From contig JBBQTD010000005.1 of the NCBI GenBank assembly GCA_038234715.1, positions 62,001-126,000 on the forward strand: a DNA stretch of 64,000 nt, in the 5' to 3' direction. The stretch is from SZAS-103 sp038234715 (lineage in GTDB: Bacteria; Pseudomonadota; Gammaproteobacteria; Xanthomonadales; Xanthomonadaceae). The notes beneath the pieces were generated by a model. That model had not been told where the DNA came from, did no database searches, and saw only the letters and a program-made list of their open reading frames with translations. Below are positions 8,559 to 17,780 of this stretch, one piece after another; position 1 is the stretch's first letter, and the number at the start of each line of letters is the position of its first letter. A program made the position numbers and the translations under genes.

Positions 8559-9980
8559 TCAGCGGGCCCTTGCTGGGTAACGGGACTTGAGCAAGGCATA
8601 CGTCGCGCGTAGGCCCTGCGCCTCGCCACCGGCAGGATGGCCCGGCCGATCGTTGTCGTTCCACGCGTATGCATCCATGTGCGCCCAAGGCACCGCATCG
8701 GGTACATAGCGCTGCAGGTACAACGCCGCCGTGATCGCGCCGGCCATGCGCGCCGCTCCCGAGTTGGCCATGTCGGCGACGTTGCTCTTGAGGTAACCCA
8801 TGTACGGCTTCCATAACGGCATGCGCCAAAGCGGATCGCGGCTTTGCATTGCCGCGGCAACGCAATCCGCAGCCAGCTGTTCGTCATTGCAGAACAGCGC
8901 CGGCAGTTCCGGGCCGAGCGCCACGCGCGCGGCACCGGTGAGGGTCGCGAAATCCACCAGCAAGTCGGGCGATTGCTCGACGGCATAGGCCAGCGCATCG
9001 CCGAGTACGAGGCGACCCTCCGCATCGGTGTTGTCGACCTCGACGCTGATCCCACCGCGTGTGCGGATGACCTCACCCGGGCGGAACGCGTTGCCGGCGA
9101 TTGCGTTCTCCACTGCCGGGACCAGCACTGTCAACCGCAGAGGAAGGTGGTTCGCCATCACCAGCTGCGCGAGACCGAGCGCATGAGCGGCACCGCCCAT
9201 GTCCTTCTTCATGTTGCGCATGCCATCGCCGGTCTTGATGCTCAAGCCACCGGTGTCGAAGCACACGCCCTTGCCTGTGACGATGACGTGCGGATGCGCA
9301 TCGTCGCCCCAGCGCAACACGATCAGGCGCGGCGCGCGATGCGATGCGCGGCCAACCGCATGGATGGTTGGGAAGTTCGCGGCGACGAGTGCGTCGCCGA
9401 CGATCGTCTCGACCGTGCCGCCATAGGCCTTCGCGATGCGCCTCGCGACCGCATCGAGCTCTTCCGGACCCATGTCTTCGGTCGGCGTGTTGATCAGGTC
9501 GCGCACCAAGGTGGTGGCCTTGAGCAACGCAAACGCCTCGGAACTGGGCGCCTTTGCGTCTTCAAGCAGAAGGCGGGCAGGCGCCCTTGCCGCCTTTCGG
9601 TAGCGTTCGTAGCGATAGGCGCCAAGCCCCCAACCCAGCATCGCGTTGCCCAGCTCGATGCGCAGGCCATCGTTGTGCACGCCGAGCTTACTCAACGCAT
9701 ATGTGGCCGGCGGCAATGCGAACGGGCAGGACGCGAGCGCGAAAGGATCGGTCGGATCGCCCACGCCGGCAAGCGCTGCCATCGGCGCGCCGTCGGCGTC
9801 CGGGACCAGCAACACGGTGTTCGCATCCGCGACGAACCCCTGCGCGGCGACCCAGCGGCCGACGCGCTCGGGTTGCCTGTCCACGTAGCGCTGCAGGGTC
9901 GCGGCATCGAGCGCAATGAGTGGAATCGCTTGCGCGACTTCCGCGATGGCTGCGCTGGCAAAACACGAAGGCAAACTCAT
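8559..9980 (-). CDS. M17 leucyl aminopeptidase family protein
   Basis: A 473-residue cytosolic metallopeptidase. The M17 catalytic half is clear: GKGVCFDTGG (metal and substrate lysine/aspartate), KKDMGGAA, and the signature VDNTDAEGRLVLGDAL, which carries metal-binding Asp and Glu. The N-terminal half is less conserved, as in PepB-like members. It releases N-terminal residues from peptides; its specificity is not readable. Its ATG overlaps the stop of the HAD hydrolase gene by 4 bp (ATGA at 9977-9980), so the two are translationally coupled. Confidence 0.9.
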   Translation of the reverse strand: MSLPSCFASAAIAEVAQAIPLIALDAATLQRYVDRQPERVGRWVAAQGFVADANTVLLVPDADGAPMAALAGVGDPTDPFALASCPFALPPATYALSKLGVHNDGLRIELGNAMLGWGLGAYRYERYRKAARAPARLLLEDAKAPSSEAFALLKATTLVRDLINTPTEDMGPEELDAVARRIAKAYGGTVETIVGDALVAANFPTIHAVGRASHRAPRLIVLRWGDDAHPHVIVTGKGVCFDTGGLSIKTGDGMRNMKKDMGGAAHALGLAQLVMANHLPLRLTVLVPAVENAIAGNAFRPGEVIRTRGGISVEVDNTDAEGRLVLGDALAYAVEQSPDLLVDFATLTGAARVALGPELPALFCNDEQLAADCVAAAMQSRDPLWRMPLWKPYMGYLKSNVADMANSGAARMAGAITAALYLQRYVPDAVPWAHMDAYAWNDNDRPGHPAGGEAQGLRATYALLKSRYPARAR

Positions 9981-10708
9981 GCGGTACTCCTAAGGCGATG
10001 TGCCGCGCCTGCGTGCTGGCGTGCATCGAGCCAGTCGGCCAGTGCGCCAAGATTTTCGAAGACCAGGTCGGGATGCACGCTGGCATGCGTCCATGTCTCG
10101 CCACGCCGGTTGATCCAGCACGTGCGCAGGCCCGCGCGCGCGGCTCCGACCACATCGAGTTCGGGATCGTCCCCAACGTGCAGTGTGTCGGCCGGTTCTA
10201 CCCCAAGGCGCTTGCACGCGGCAAGGAAGATCCCCGCATCGGGCTTCCCTGCGCCGTGCTCGCGCGCGCCGAGCGCGAACCTGAAGTGATGCTGCAATCC
10301 GATCTGCGCGAGGTCGGCGTTGCCATTGGTCAATGCGGCGAGGGGCACCTGAGCAACCAGCCGATCCAGCGCGTGGTCGACGTCCGGATAGAGATCAACG
10401 CGATTGCGGGCAACATGGAACGCCGTGAAGGCAGCCTCGGCCAGCTCGGCAGCGTGTCCGCTCTCGACCAGCGCATGGGCCAGCGAAAGTTTGCGCTGCG
10501 CGGTGAAGTCATGCGCAAACTGCGGATTGGCCAGGGCGATCGCATCGCGAAGTGCGCGCATCGTTGCGACCGGATAGCGCTTCGCCGCCCGTGGCGCGTT
10601 CGCAAGCATCCATGCGTGCAGCGCGAGTTCCGCACGCTCGATGACCGGCGCAATCGGCCAGAGGGTGTCATCTAGGTCAAGGGTGATCGCGCGCGGCACC
10701 GACTGCAT
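9977..10708 (-). CDS. HAD superfamily hydrolase
   Basis: A 243-residue phosphatase-like protein with HAD motif I TLDLDDTLWP (nucleophile and acid Asp pair), motif II LAALTNGNADL and motifs III/IV around KPDAGIF and HVGDDPELDVVGAARAG. The likely activity is hydrolysis of a small phosphorylated metabolite such as a nucleotide or phosphoglycolate; which one is open. ATG 10708 sits 20 bp after the AI-2E-type gene stops, and the gene overlaps the aminopeptidase by 4 bp. It therefore belongs to the same transcription unit. Confidence 0.87.
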   Translation of the reverse strand: MQSVPRAITLDLDDTLWPIAPVIERAELALHAWMLANAPRAAKRYPVATMRALRDAIALANPQFAHDFTAQRKLSLAHALVESGHAAELAEAAFTAFHVARNRVDLYPDVDHALDRLVAQVPLAALTNGNADLAQIGLQHHFRFALGAREHGAGKPDAGIFLAACKRLGVEPADTLHVGDDPELDVVGAARAGLRTCWINRRGETWTHASVHPDLVFENLGALADWLDARQHAGAAHRLRSTA

Positions 10709-10728
10709 GCGCCTATGGTAACGCGGCA

Positions 10729-11904
10729 TTACTCGAGCAGGGTCGCCCAACCCGACAGGCCATCGATCTTCGACAGGACGATCTTGACGCAGACCATCAT
10801 CGGTACCGCCAGCAGCAATCCGGCTATACCCCACAACCAGCTGCACACCATCAGTGCAAGGATCAGCACCAGCGGCGAGATCGCCATGCGTCGCCCGAGG
10901 ATGATCGGCGTGATGATCTCGCCTTCCATCACGTGCAGACCGAGGTAGACCATCGCAGGCAGCAGCGACGCAAACAGGCTATTGAAGGTGACGAAGCCCA
11001 TCAGCAACATCACCCCGACGCCGATCATCGGACCAATGTACGGAGCGAAGTTGAGGATCGCCGCGAGCGTGCCCCACAGCAGCGCCTGCTGCAGGGGCAG
11101 CCCGATGAACCCGAACAGGATGCCGGCAAGCAACGCGCCGACGATGCAGTTGATCACGGTGATCGTGAGCACGTAACGCGAGACCTCGACCTCTATCGCC
11201 ATCAGGATCTCGGCCGTGACGCGTTTCTGATGTCGCGTCGGCAACATGGCGATCGCTTTTTTCTGGAAGCTTTCCCCGTAAACCATGAAGAAATAGGTCA
11301 GGAGTACCACCGCGAGCACCGAGGCGATCCAGCGCGGTGTCGTGAGGAAAGCGCTCCATGGATCGCTGACTTGAGTTTGGATCACCTGCACGGGTTTGGA
11401 GCCGCCGCTGCTGGTGGCCGCCTGCGCGATCGACTGGGCGGCGGTATTGGCTTCCTGCATGGGTTTGAGCAACGTGCGCAACTTCGGAGCGAGTTGGCGC
11501 AGTTCGGTCGGCGCCTTGTGCACCCATGCCGTCGCGGGTTCGATCAACTGGATGCCCAGCAAGCCGACTGCGGCCAAGCCGAAGCCGAGGACGGCTAGGC
11601 CGCCGATGAAGCGCGGCACGTGCAATCGTCGCTTGAGCGAGCGGATGATCGGGTTGCCAATCAGCGCGAAAAACATCGCCAGTAACAGCGGGATCAGCAC
11701 ATCGCGCGTGGCCCACAGAGCAAATAGCAGCGCTAATGTGGCCAACATGCGCTGTGCGCTGGATGCGCGCGGCCGCCGTTCGTCCGCCTGTGAATCGGTT
11801 TCGCCAGGCTGCATCGGCGACGGCAATGGGCTTGCCGCAACCGGCGTCGGCTCGGTTGATGGAACGGCGTCGGCTTTGCACGCGATATCGGAGACTTCGT
11901 GCAC
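10729..11904 (-). CDS. AI-2E family transporter (PerM-like membrane protein)
   Basis: A 391-residue inner-membrane protein with a Pro/Ser-rich N-terminal tail of about 50 residues and about seven to eight membrane segments. The AI-2E/PerM signature shows in the C-terminal part: NFAPYIGPMIGVG, LGLHVMEGEIITPIILGRR and a last helix pair ending WGIAGLLLAVPMM. Family members export small molecules or ions; the AI-2 link holds for few of them. The start is GTG 11904 with AAGG 7 bp upstream, 3 bp after the previous stop; ATG 11814 is an alternative that removes most of the tail. Confidence 0.85.
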   Translation of the reverse strand: MHEVSDIACKADAVPSTEPTPVAASPLPSPMQPGETDSQADERRPRASSAQRMLATLALLFALWATRDVLIPLLLAMFFALIGNPIIRSLKRRLHVPRFIGGLAVLGFGLAAVGLLGIQLIEPATAWVHKAPTELRQLAPKLRTLLKPMQEANTAAQSIAQAATSSGGSKPVQVIQTQVSDPWSAFLTTPRWIASVLAVVLLTYFFMVYGESFQKKAIAMLPTRHQKRVTAEILMAIEVEVSRYVLTITVINCIVGALLAGILFGFIGLPLQQALLWGTLAAILNFAPYIGPMIGVGVMLLMGFVTFNSLFASLLPAMVYLGLHVMEGEIITPIILGRRMAISPLVLILALMVCSWLWGIAGLLLAVPMMVCVKIVLSKIDGLSGWATLLE

Positions 11905-11907
11905 GTT

Positions 11908-12249
11908 TCAGCCTTGATGCGGCGCGATGGTGGGATCGACGGCAGCTGCGCCTTGCGCAACATTTTCGGTTGCAGTGTCTGCTGCCGCTGCAGCGCTGAA
12001 GGCCGCAAAAGCACCCTGCAGTGCCATGCCGAACAGCTTGTCGCCAATTGCAAACCCGGATCCGTTGGACCGACGAAGTCCACCCAGGAATCCCGCGATC
12101 AGGCCGGCCCCGACGATCCGGCCAGGCGTAGCGGCCAGTTCGCTTTGCTGCTTGAAACCCCGCCACGCGGCTTTGACGGTCGCGCGGCGCAGCGCGCACT
12201 CTGCTTCGGCAATCGCAAGGATGTCGAGTTTTTTCTGGATGACGCTCAA
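11908..12249 (-). CDS. Small unknown protein in the ElaB/holin-like cluster
   Basis: 113 residues, function not recognised. The first 35 residues (rich in Ala, Glu and Arg) form an amphipathic helix, then comes a Gly/Ala-rich hydrophobic stretch (RIVGAGLIAGFLGGLRR), a second Ala-rich helix and a flexible tail. Its ATG overlaps the stop of the upstream holin-like gene by 4 bp (ATGA, 12246-12249), and 3 bp separate it from the next gene. Such tight packing supports a real, co-translated protein, probably membrane-associated like its neighbours. Confidence 0.75.
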   Translation of the reverse strand: MSVIQKKLDILAIAEAECALRRATVKAAWRGFKQQSELAATPGRIVGAGLIAGFLGGLRRSNGSGFAIGDKLFGMALQGAFAAFSAAAAADTATENVAQGAAAVDPTIAPHQG

Positions 12250-12758
12250 GGGTTTGGATCCATCGGGGTGGGTTCTTTCTCGGTCGGCAGTTTGGGGGCC
12301 TTCGGCGGGGGCGCTCCAGCGTCAAGGGTCCCCGGAGGCGCTTTTTTTGCTTCCTCGATTTCTTCAACGGTGCCGAACCACATCGTCAGTTGGCGCCTGG
12401 ACGCATCCAGATCGGCGTAGTGAAGCGATTTCGCGGCGTGTCGGTACGCGAATGCACCAAGGATCGCGCTCACGACAAGCGGAACCGCAAGCGCGACCAT
12501 CCAACCGGCACCCGTTGCATGGATGCCCCACACGACCAGCGCCGTGAGCATCGCCCAAGCGGTGCCGAACAGGATGGCAGCCGCAAACAGCAGCACCACC
12601 CCGCGAATCACCGCCACGCGTGCCAGCGCCACATCGGCGACCAGCAGCCTGCGCAGAGCCGCGAAGTTGCCGCCCCAGGCGCCAGCGACGTTGCGCGCAG
12701 CCTCGTAGACCGACTTCGCCGCTTCCGTCAGTGGCGGAACCTGATCAGGCTCGGACAC
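12246..12758 (-). CDS. Phage holin family protein (YqjE/Holin_6-like inner-membrane protein)
   Basis: 170 residues with two adjacent membrane helices (about residues 50-72 and 80-104, centred on VVLLFAAAILFGTAWAMLTALV and GWMVALAVPLVVSAILGAFA), a charged juxtamembrane segment and a Pro/Lys-rich tail. This matches the YqjE-like holin superfamily that accompanies ElaB/YqjD proteins in proteobacterial stress loci. Despite the name, these are chromosomal proteins and not evidence of a prophage. It starts 4 bp after the ElaB-like gene stops. Confidence 0.82.
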   Translation of the reverse strand: MSEPDQVPPLTEAAKSVYEAARNVAGAWGGNFAALRRLLVADVALARVAVIRGVVLLFAAAILFGTAWAMLTALVVWGIHATGAGWMVALAVPLVVSAILGAFAYRHAAKSLHYADLDASRRQLTMWFGTVEEIEEAKKAPPGTLDAGAPPPKAPKLPTEKEPTPMDPNP

Positions 12759-12762
12759 GCGC

Positions 12763-13095
12763 TTAGCTGCGGCGGGTGAACTTGGCGATCAGGTATCCAG
12801 CGGCGAACGCAACCCCGAACGTGGCCCATGGACGGCTGCGGATCAGGTCTTCGGCCTGGCCTAGCATGTCCTTGCCCTGGTCGAGCAGCTTCTCGAGCTT
12901 GTCGTCAAGTTCGGCCTTGGCCTCGCGCGCGGCGTCCTTCCCCGCACTCACCGCATCGGCAACGCCGACCGTGATGTGGTCGCGGGCAAGGCCCAGGTGT
13001 TCGCCGGCGTTGCGCAAGTGCGAGGTAGCCGCGGCAGAGGCTTCGGTCGCTCGAGCGGCTGCGTTGGTGGTATCGGTTTCGGCTGATGTGGACAT
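12763..13095 (-). CDS. ElaB/YqjD/DUF883-like membrane-anchored protein
   Basis: 110 residues: a long charged amphipathic/coiled-coil region (residues 15-80, KAELDDKLEKLLDQGKDM), then the family C-terminus RSRPWATFGVAFAAGYLIAK, a short tail anchor with the conserved P-W-x-x-x-G pattern, and a basic end. In Escherichia coli relatives bind ribosomes at the membrane in stationary phase; I assume a similar role. AAGGAG lies 9 bp before ATG 13095. It is the first gene of a run that continues through the holin-like, unknown, AI-2E, HAD and aminopeptidase genes. Confidence 0.88.
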   Translation of the reverse strand: MSTSAETDTTNAAARATEASAAATSHLRNAGEHLGLARDHITVGVADAVSAGKDAAREAKAELDDKLEKLLDQGKDMLGQAEDLIRSRPWATFGVAFAAGYLIAKFTRRS

Positions 13096-13226
13096 GGGTT
13101 TGCGCTCCTTGCGTTGGTGGATCGTGGGAGTGGCTACGCTACACCACCCGCGCGCCCGAGACGATTGCGGCAAACATATTGGATCGGCCACCGTTCAGGG
13201 CGGCGGCCTCGCTGGCGAGTGCCCGG

Positions 13227-14666
13227 TTATTGCAACGACAGCGTGCCGACCATCTGTCCGCGCACGAGCGTGAGCTGCAGGCGCGATGGTTTCGCCGCAA
13301 GCACCGCCTGCAGTGCACCCAGGTCCGACACATCGGAACCATTGATCTGTGCGATCAGATCGCCCTGCTGCAGGTTGTTGGCGAATGCCCGACTCCCCGG
13401 GGCAACCTTCGCCACCACGACGCCGGCGAGGCCTTTTTGTTTCAGGCTCAATGGCAGGTCGCCAAACGTCGCACCTTGCAGGCGCGGATCGAGCCCGGCA
13501 CCGGCCAGCTTGTCCGCTTGCGCCTTCAATGCCGCCGACAAGGCCATTGTCTGGCCCTCACGCGTCACGCTCAATGTCACCGGCCTGCCGACAGGTAGCA
13601 GGCCCTCCTGGTTATGCAGCGACTGGCTGTCAGTGATCGGCTGTCCGTTGACCGAGGTGATGACATCGCCAATCTTCACCCCGGCAAGCTGCGCTGCCGA
13701 ACCCGGATACACGCGCGCAACCAGCGCCCCACGATGCGAGGACAGGTGCAGAACGCTGACGATCTTGTCGCCCAGGTCCTGCGATTCCACGCCCAGAGAT
13801 CCGCGCGCGACCTTTCCGGTTGCGAGGAGTTGGCGCATGACGTCGCCTGCAAGACTTGACGGAATCGCGAAACCGATGCCGACGCTGCCGCCGGATGGGC
13901 TATAGATCGCGTTGTTGATCCCAACCAGTTCACCGCGCAGGTTGACCAGCGCCCCGCCAGAGTTGCCGGGATTGATCGAGGCATCGGTCTGGATAAGGTC
14001 CTGGTAGCCCAGCCCCTGCAGACCGCTGCGACCCAGCGCGGACACAATACCCGACGTCACTGTTTGCCCGAGTCCGAACGGGTTGCCCACCGCCACCACG
14101 AAATCGCCGACCTGCAACTGGCGGGAATCGGCGAGCTTGAGCGGCGTCAGGTGATCGGCCGGTATGCGCACGAGCGCGATGTCGGTATCCGGGTCCGCTC
14201 CGACGGTCTGCCCTTCGAGGGTGCGACCATCCGCCAGTGTCACCGTGATTCCGTCGGCAGCTTCCACCACGTGGTTGTTGGTCAGCACCAGGCCATGCTC
14301 GGCGTCAACCACGACGCCCGAACCGAGCGCCTGCTGCACGCGTTCCTGCGGCATGTCGGAGACACCAAAAAACTGCCGGAAGAACGGATCGTCTGCCAGG
14401 GGGCTGCGCGTACGCACGATGTGTTTGCTCTGGATGCTTACCACCGCCGGAGTCACCGCGCGCAGCATGGGCGCGAGCGAGGGCAATGGCTGGCCACCAG
14501 CCTCGACCGGCAACGCAGCGCGAGCCTGCGGTATCGCAAGCTCGATCGGCGCGGCAGCAACCGGGGATGGCGTGGGTTCGTAACGATAGACCAAGGCTCC
14601 ACCGAGCATGGCGCCGAGCAGGAGGACGAGGGTCTTCGGGAGAGTGCGCATGGACATAGGATTCAT
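13227..14666 (-). CDS. degQ: DegQ/DegP-family periplasmic serine endoprotease
   Basis: A 479-residue HtrA-type protease. It has an N-terminal signal/anchor helix (TLVLLLGAMLGGALVYRY), a trypsin-like domain with all catalytic residues (His in LTNNHVVEAADG, Asp in DTDIALVRI, Ser in NPGNSGGALV) and two PDZ domains (about residues 285-375 and 395-479). Such proteins degrade or chaperone misfolded envelope proteins. The exact start is unsure: ATGs at 14666, 14657 and 14651 are in frame and none has a clear ribosome-binding site. It lies 131 bp upstream of the ElaB-like gene on the same strand. Confidence 0.92.
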   Translation of the reverse strand: MNPMSMRTLPKTLVLLLGAMLGGALVYRYEPTPSPVAAAPIELAIPQARAALPVEAGGQPLPSLAPMLRAVTPAVVSIQSKHIVRTRSPLADDPFFRQFFGVSDMPQERVQQALGSGVVVDAEHGLVLTNNHVVEAADGITVTLADGRTLEGQTVGADPDTDIALVRIPADHLTPLKLADSRQLQVGDFVVAVGNPFGLGQTVTSGIVSALGRSGLQGLGYQDLIQTDASINPGNSGGALVNLRGELVGINNAIYSPSGGSVGIGFAIPSSLAGDVMRQLLATGKVARGSLGVESQDLGDKIVSVLHLSSHRGALVARVYPGSAAQLAGVKIGDVITSVNGQPITDSQSLHNQEGLLPVGRPVTLSVTREGQTMALSAALKAQADKLAGAGLDPRLQGATFGDLPLSLKQKGLAGVVVAKVAPGSRAFANNLQQGDLIAQINGSDVSDLGALQAVLAAKPSRLQLTLVRGQMVGTLSLQ

Positions 14667-14935
14667 TCAGCTGGCACAAGTTCCAAGTATCCGGCACCCG
14701 AATTGAATCGTCACTGAGCGCGCCCACGTCATTGGGCGAGAGCAATTCCATGGGTCGGGATGTGGACCGGCCTGCCCTTTAGCGCCTGTACATCAAGCCG
14801 AGGGGCAAGCCTGCGTTGTGCAAGCGCCGCGCGTCGGGTCAACCCGATTCTTTCCCGGCGGACATCGCAACGTGCATGCGAGGCTCGACCGCAAGCCACT
14901 GGTGGCGCGGGTTGCCGTGGGGCCACATGTTCCTG

Positions 14936-15931
14936 TTAAAAGCGCCCGAACCAGCGGCGTGGCAACAGCAGCTTGAGCGCACGTTCGGCGCTTTTGCGGC
15001 GTAGCCCGGGATGCTTCAGGCCCCTCCACAGGGGTCCCAGCCAGAGCCTGCGAGGACGATCGAGCAACGCTTCTCGCATGTCCGCTTCGAGCCGGTACAT
15101 TTGCGCGACGGCAAGGCCCATGCGCCGGCGATTTTCGTCCAGTGCCGGCGAAGCGGCGACGCAGCGCTCCTGGTCGGCGGCGATGTCGCGATACATCGCC
15201 AGCACACGGCGGTTGCGGCGTTCGTACGCGGCATGGTTTTTTTCGCTGCGATCAAACATCCAGTCGTTGAGGTTGTGGTCGTGGCGGCGGTAGCCGAGCA
15301 ACGCATCGCCAATGCACCTGCACGTGCCAAGCAGCGCTGCCCGCAGGCTGAGCATGTTGTCCTCGACGATGCCCTGCAGCGGCGGCAGGTCGACCAGCAG
15401 CGCACGCCGCACTGCCATCGACGCGCCAAGCACGGTCTGCAGCTTGCCACGGCGCAGGAACCAGCGCTGGTCGACGCGCTTGGGCAGCCCGCGAACGCGG
15501 GTCGCTAGCACCCGGCCGTCCATGTCGATGTCGTCCACCGACGAACCCACGACCATCGCGTCCGGATGCGCCGTCATCTCCGCGAGCAGGCGTTCGACCC
15601 GCCGGGAATAGGCGACGTCGTCGCCTGCCAGGAACACCAGCACGTCGCCGCGCGCAAGGCTCGCGAGTTCGTTGAGATGGCCGCACAGGCCCAGGTTGCG
15701 CTGCGTGCTGCGCGCGCTGATGCGGTGCGGTCCCGTATAGCCTGCGATCGCTGCGCGCGCGGCTTCCAGTGTTGCATCGTCAGAGCAATCGTCGGAAACG
15801 ATGATCTCGCAGGCGACGGTCTGCGCGAGCGCGGATGCGACCGCTTCGGCGATGGTCGCTTGCATGCGATAGGCGATCACCAGCACCGTCGTCGTCGGGC
15901 CCGGCATCGGCGGCATCGGCGGGCCTGTCAC
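14936..15931 (-). CDS. Glycosyltransferase family 2
   Basis: A 331-residue GT-A fold transferase: nucleotide-binding start TTTVLVIAYRMQATIAEAV, motif SDDCSDDAT and the metal-binding region LVFLAGDDVAYS (in place of DxD), with a basic C-terminal tail. It probably adds a sugar to lipopolysaccharide core or O-antigen, given its two upstream neighbours. GTG 15931 makes a 4-bp GTGA overlap with the previous stop, as at the other junction in this cluster; ATG 15916 is the alternative. About 270 bp without a recognised gene separate it from degQ. Confidence 0.85.
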   Translation of the reverse strand: MTGPPMPPMPGPTTTVLVIAYRMQATIAEAVASALAQTVACEIIVSDDCSDDATLEAARAAIAGYTGPHRISARSTQRNLGLCGHLNELASLARGDVLVFLAGDDVAYSRRVERLLAEMTAHPDAMVVGSSVDDIDMDGRVLATRVRGLPKRVDQRWFLRRGKLQTVLGASMAVRRALLVDLPPLQGIVEDNMLSLRAALLGTCRCIGDALLGYRRHDHNLNDWMFDRSEKNHAAYERRNRRVLAMYRDIAADQERCVAASPALDENRRRMGLAVAQMYRLEADMREALLDRPRRLWLGPLWRGLKHPGLRRKSAERALKLLLPRRWFGRF

Positions 15932-16692
15932 ATCCGATCCAGCGCGCGCAACGCGGCGTATTTGTCGAACACATAGCGTGCATGGCAGGCGTGGTAGATC
16001 CGCGCTTTCGCGCCATCGCGAAAGCCGCCGCGCAACAGATAGTTCTTCAGCCAATACGCAGCTGCATGTGCTGGCCCGGAAACTGCACCGGCGCGACGGC
16101 CTTCGGCATGCTTCTGCCGCGCCCACAGCGCAGCGTAGCGGCTGAGCTTGGCGCGATAGTCCTCGAGCGAACGCGCGGTGTCGTGTTCGATGCGCGCGTT
16201 CATCCTGGCGATGTCTCGTCCATTGAGGTCCAGGCGCTCGTGCACATCGGCAGGCAGGTACCGAAGATGATTGCGGAACAGGCGCTCCACCGCCTCGCTG
16301 CCCCAGCCGCCGTAGTTGAGCACCGTCCCCAGGAAATGCGTGCGCCGCTGCAGTGTCCAGACGTCAGCCCCCTCGACCGCACCGCTGTCGAACAACGCAC
16401 GCAGCGCCGCGTCCGCGCCGTCGCCGAGCCATTCGTCGGAATCGAGCAGCAAGACCCAGGGCTGCGTGGCCAGCTTGATCGCCGTATTCTTCTGCGCCGA
16501 AAATCCCAGCCATTCGTGTTGCCTTACGCGCGCGCCGGCGGCTTCGGCTTCTGCCACCGTCGCGTCGATCGAACCCGAATCGACCACCCACACCTCCGCG
16601 CACACCTCCGCCATCGATGCGACACAGCGCCCGATGCGACCGGCTTCGTTCTTCGCGATCACCACGCCGGACAGCGGCAGCCGCGCCCTCAC
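15928..16692 (-). CDS. Glycosyltransferase family 2 (WaaE/KdtX-like)
   Basis: 254 residues, the normal length for WaaE/KdtX-type LPS core glycosyltransferases. Motifs: GVVIAKNEAGRIGRCVAS at the N-terminus, VVDSGSIDATVAEAE, LLLDSDEWL (DxD-like) and ADVHERLDL downstream. The likely job is adding a core sugar to lipid A-core on the cytoplasmic face. The start is GTG 16692, overlapping the acyltransferase stop as GTGA; a much longer open frame upstream is antisense noise over the acyltransferase gene. It also overlaps the following glycosyltransferase by GTGA. Confidence 0.87.
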   Translation of the reverse strand: MRARLPLSGVVIAKNEAGRIGRCVASMAEVCAEVWVVDSGSIDATVAEAEAAGARVRQHEWLGFSAQKNTAIKLATQPWVLLLDSDEWLGDGADAALRALFDSGAVEGADVWTLQRRTHFLGTVLNYGGWGSEAVERLFRNHLRYLPADVHERLDLNGRDIARMNARIEHDTARSLEDYRAKLSRYAALWARQKHAEGRRAGAVSGPAHAAAYWLKNYLLRGGFRDGAKARIYHACHARYVFDKYAALRALDRM

Positions 16693-17621
16693 GGCGATGC
16701 TCCCGCGACGTACGGATTGGTTTCGCCGGAATGCGGCGCGCGCTGGCTGTAGCGCTTGTAGGTCCATTGGTATTGGGTGGGATCGCGCTCGGCGATCGCC
16801 TGCACCGCCGCATTCATCGCAGCGACCGCAACAATCATGTCCTTGCTGGTCAGGGCATCCGGCGCTGGCAGCAGGTGCACCTCGAAATGCGTGCCGCCCG
16901 AGCCACCGCAGACGTAGCGTCGTTCGGCAATCGCAAACAGCACGGTCGCGCCGGTGCGCTGCGCAAGCTGCGACAGCAAGGTCATGCTCAAAGCATCCAT
17001 GCCGAAGAAAGGCGCCCACACACCATCTCCTGCCTTGGGCTGCTGGTCGGGCAGGATTCCGACAACACCGCCCGCGCCAAGCGTCTTGAACAACTGACGC
17101 ATCCCGGCTCCTTCGGCTGGGACTTGGCGGACGTTCGTGCGTCCCCGCACGCGACGCAGGAACGCCTCCCCCGATGGATGTTCCGGACGCCGATACAGCA
17201 CCGTAATTGGCGTGCGTGCGGCAAGCCATTGGTTCAGCAATTCCCAATTGCCGTAGTGCGGTGCCGCGATGATCAATCCGCGTCCCGACCCCAGTGCGGC
17301 GTCGAATAATTCCTGCCCATGCACGTTGCCGACCAGGCGCAGGTTGCCGGTTTCGGAGCGCGTCCAGAAGCGCAGCGTTTCGAAGGCGCCGCGAAACGTC
17401 GTGCGCAACACCTCGCGCAGCAGCGTGGCGCGTGCGGCTGCATCGTGCTGCGGATAGACAATCTCCAGGTTGCGCCGCGCGACCCGCGTTTCGCGTACGT
17501 CCAGCGCGCGCGCAAGCCATGCCGTTGCATCACCCAGCCGATGCAGGATGGATATTGGCAGGCTCCCGACAACCGCGGCGACGGCATACAACAGCATTCC
17601 AGCAAGGTTCGCAAGGCGCAT
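16689..17621 (-). CDS. LpxL/LpxM-type lipid A acyltransferase (lysophospholipid acyltransferase family)
   Basis: A 310-residue protein with one N-terminal membrane helix (MLLYAVAAVVGSLPISIL) and the acyltransferase HX4E motif in AAPHYGNWELLNQW, plus GILPDQQPKAGDGV and the conserved FFG region. Members transfer a secondary acyl chain to lipid A at the inner membrane. Length and motifs match the lauroyl/myristoyl transferases. It is first in a three-gene LPS operon and is divergent from dtd. Confidence 0.88.
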   Translation of the reverse strand: MRLANLAGMLLYAVAAVVGSLPISILHRLGDATAWLARALDVRETRVARRNLEIVYPQHDAAARATLLREVLRTTFRGAFETLRFWTRSETGNLRLVGNVHGQELFDAALGSGRGLIIAAPHYGNWELLNQWLAARTPITVLYRRPEHPSGEAFLRRVRGRTNVRQVPAEGAGMRQLFKTLGAGGVVGILPDQQPKAGDGVWAPFFGMDALSMTLLSQLAQRTGATVLFAIAERRYVCGGSGGTHFEVHLLPAPDALTSKDMIVAVAAMNAAVQAIAERDPTQYQWTYKRYSQRAPHSGETNPYVAGASP

Positions 17622-17780
17622 CCGGCCAGTTTAAAGCGTGGGGAGCAGCCTTCACGAGCCGCCGGGGCAGCTGTTGCCGCGAATGACGCCCGGGCGGGGG
17701 ACCCAAGGCCGCTCCCGTCTACCATTGACTCTCGCGTTCCGGCGCCCTCAGCATGCGCACGTGCCTTGCCCGTGCCTCCC

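Noticed and set aside
12246..12758. Holin-like protein as a sign of a prophage
   Set aside because: No other phage genes nearby; the domain and neighbours match chromosomal YqjE-type loci.
14667..14935. Minus-strand open frame upstream of degQ
   Set aside because: 65-codon Arg/Pro-rich frame without ribosome-binding site or recognisable pattern.
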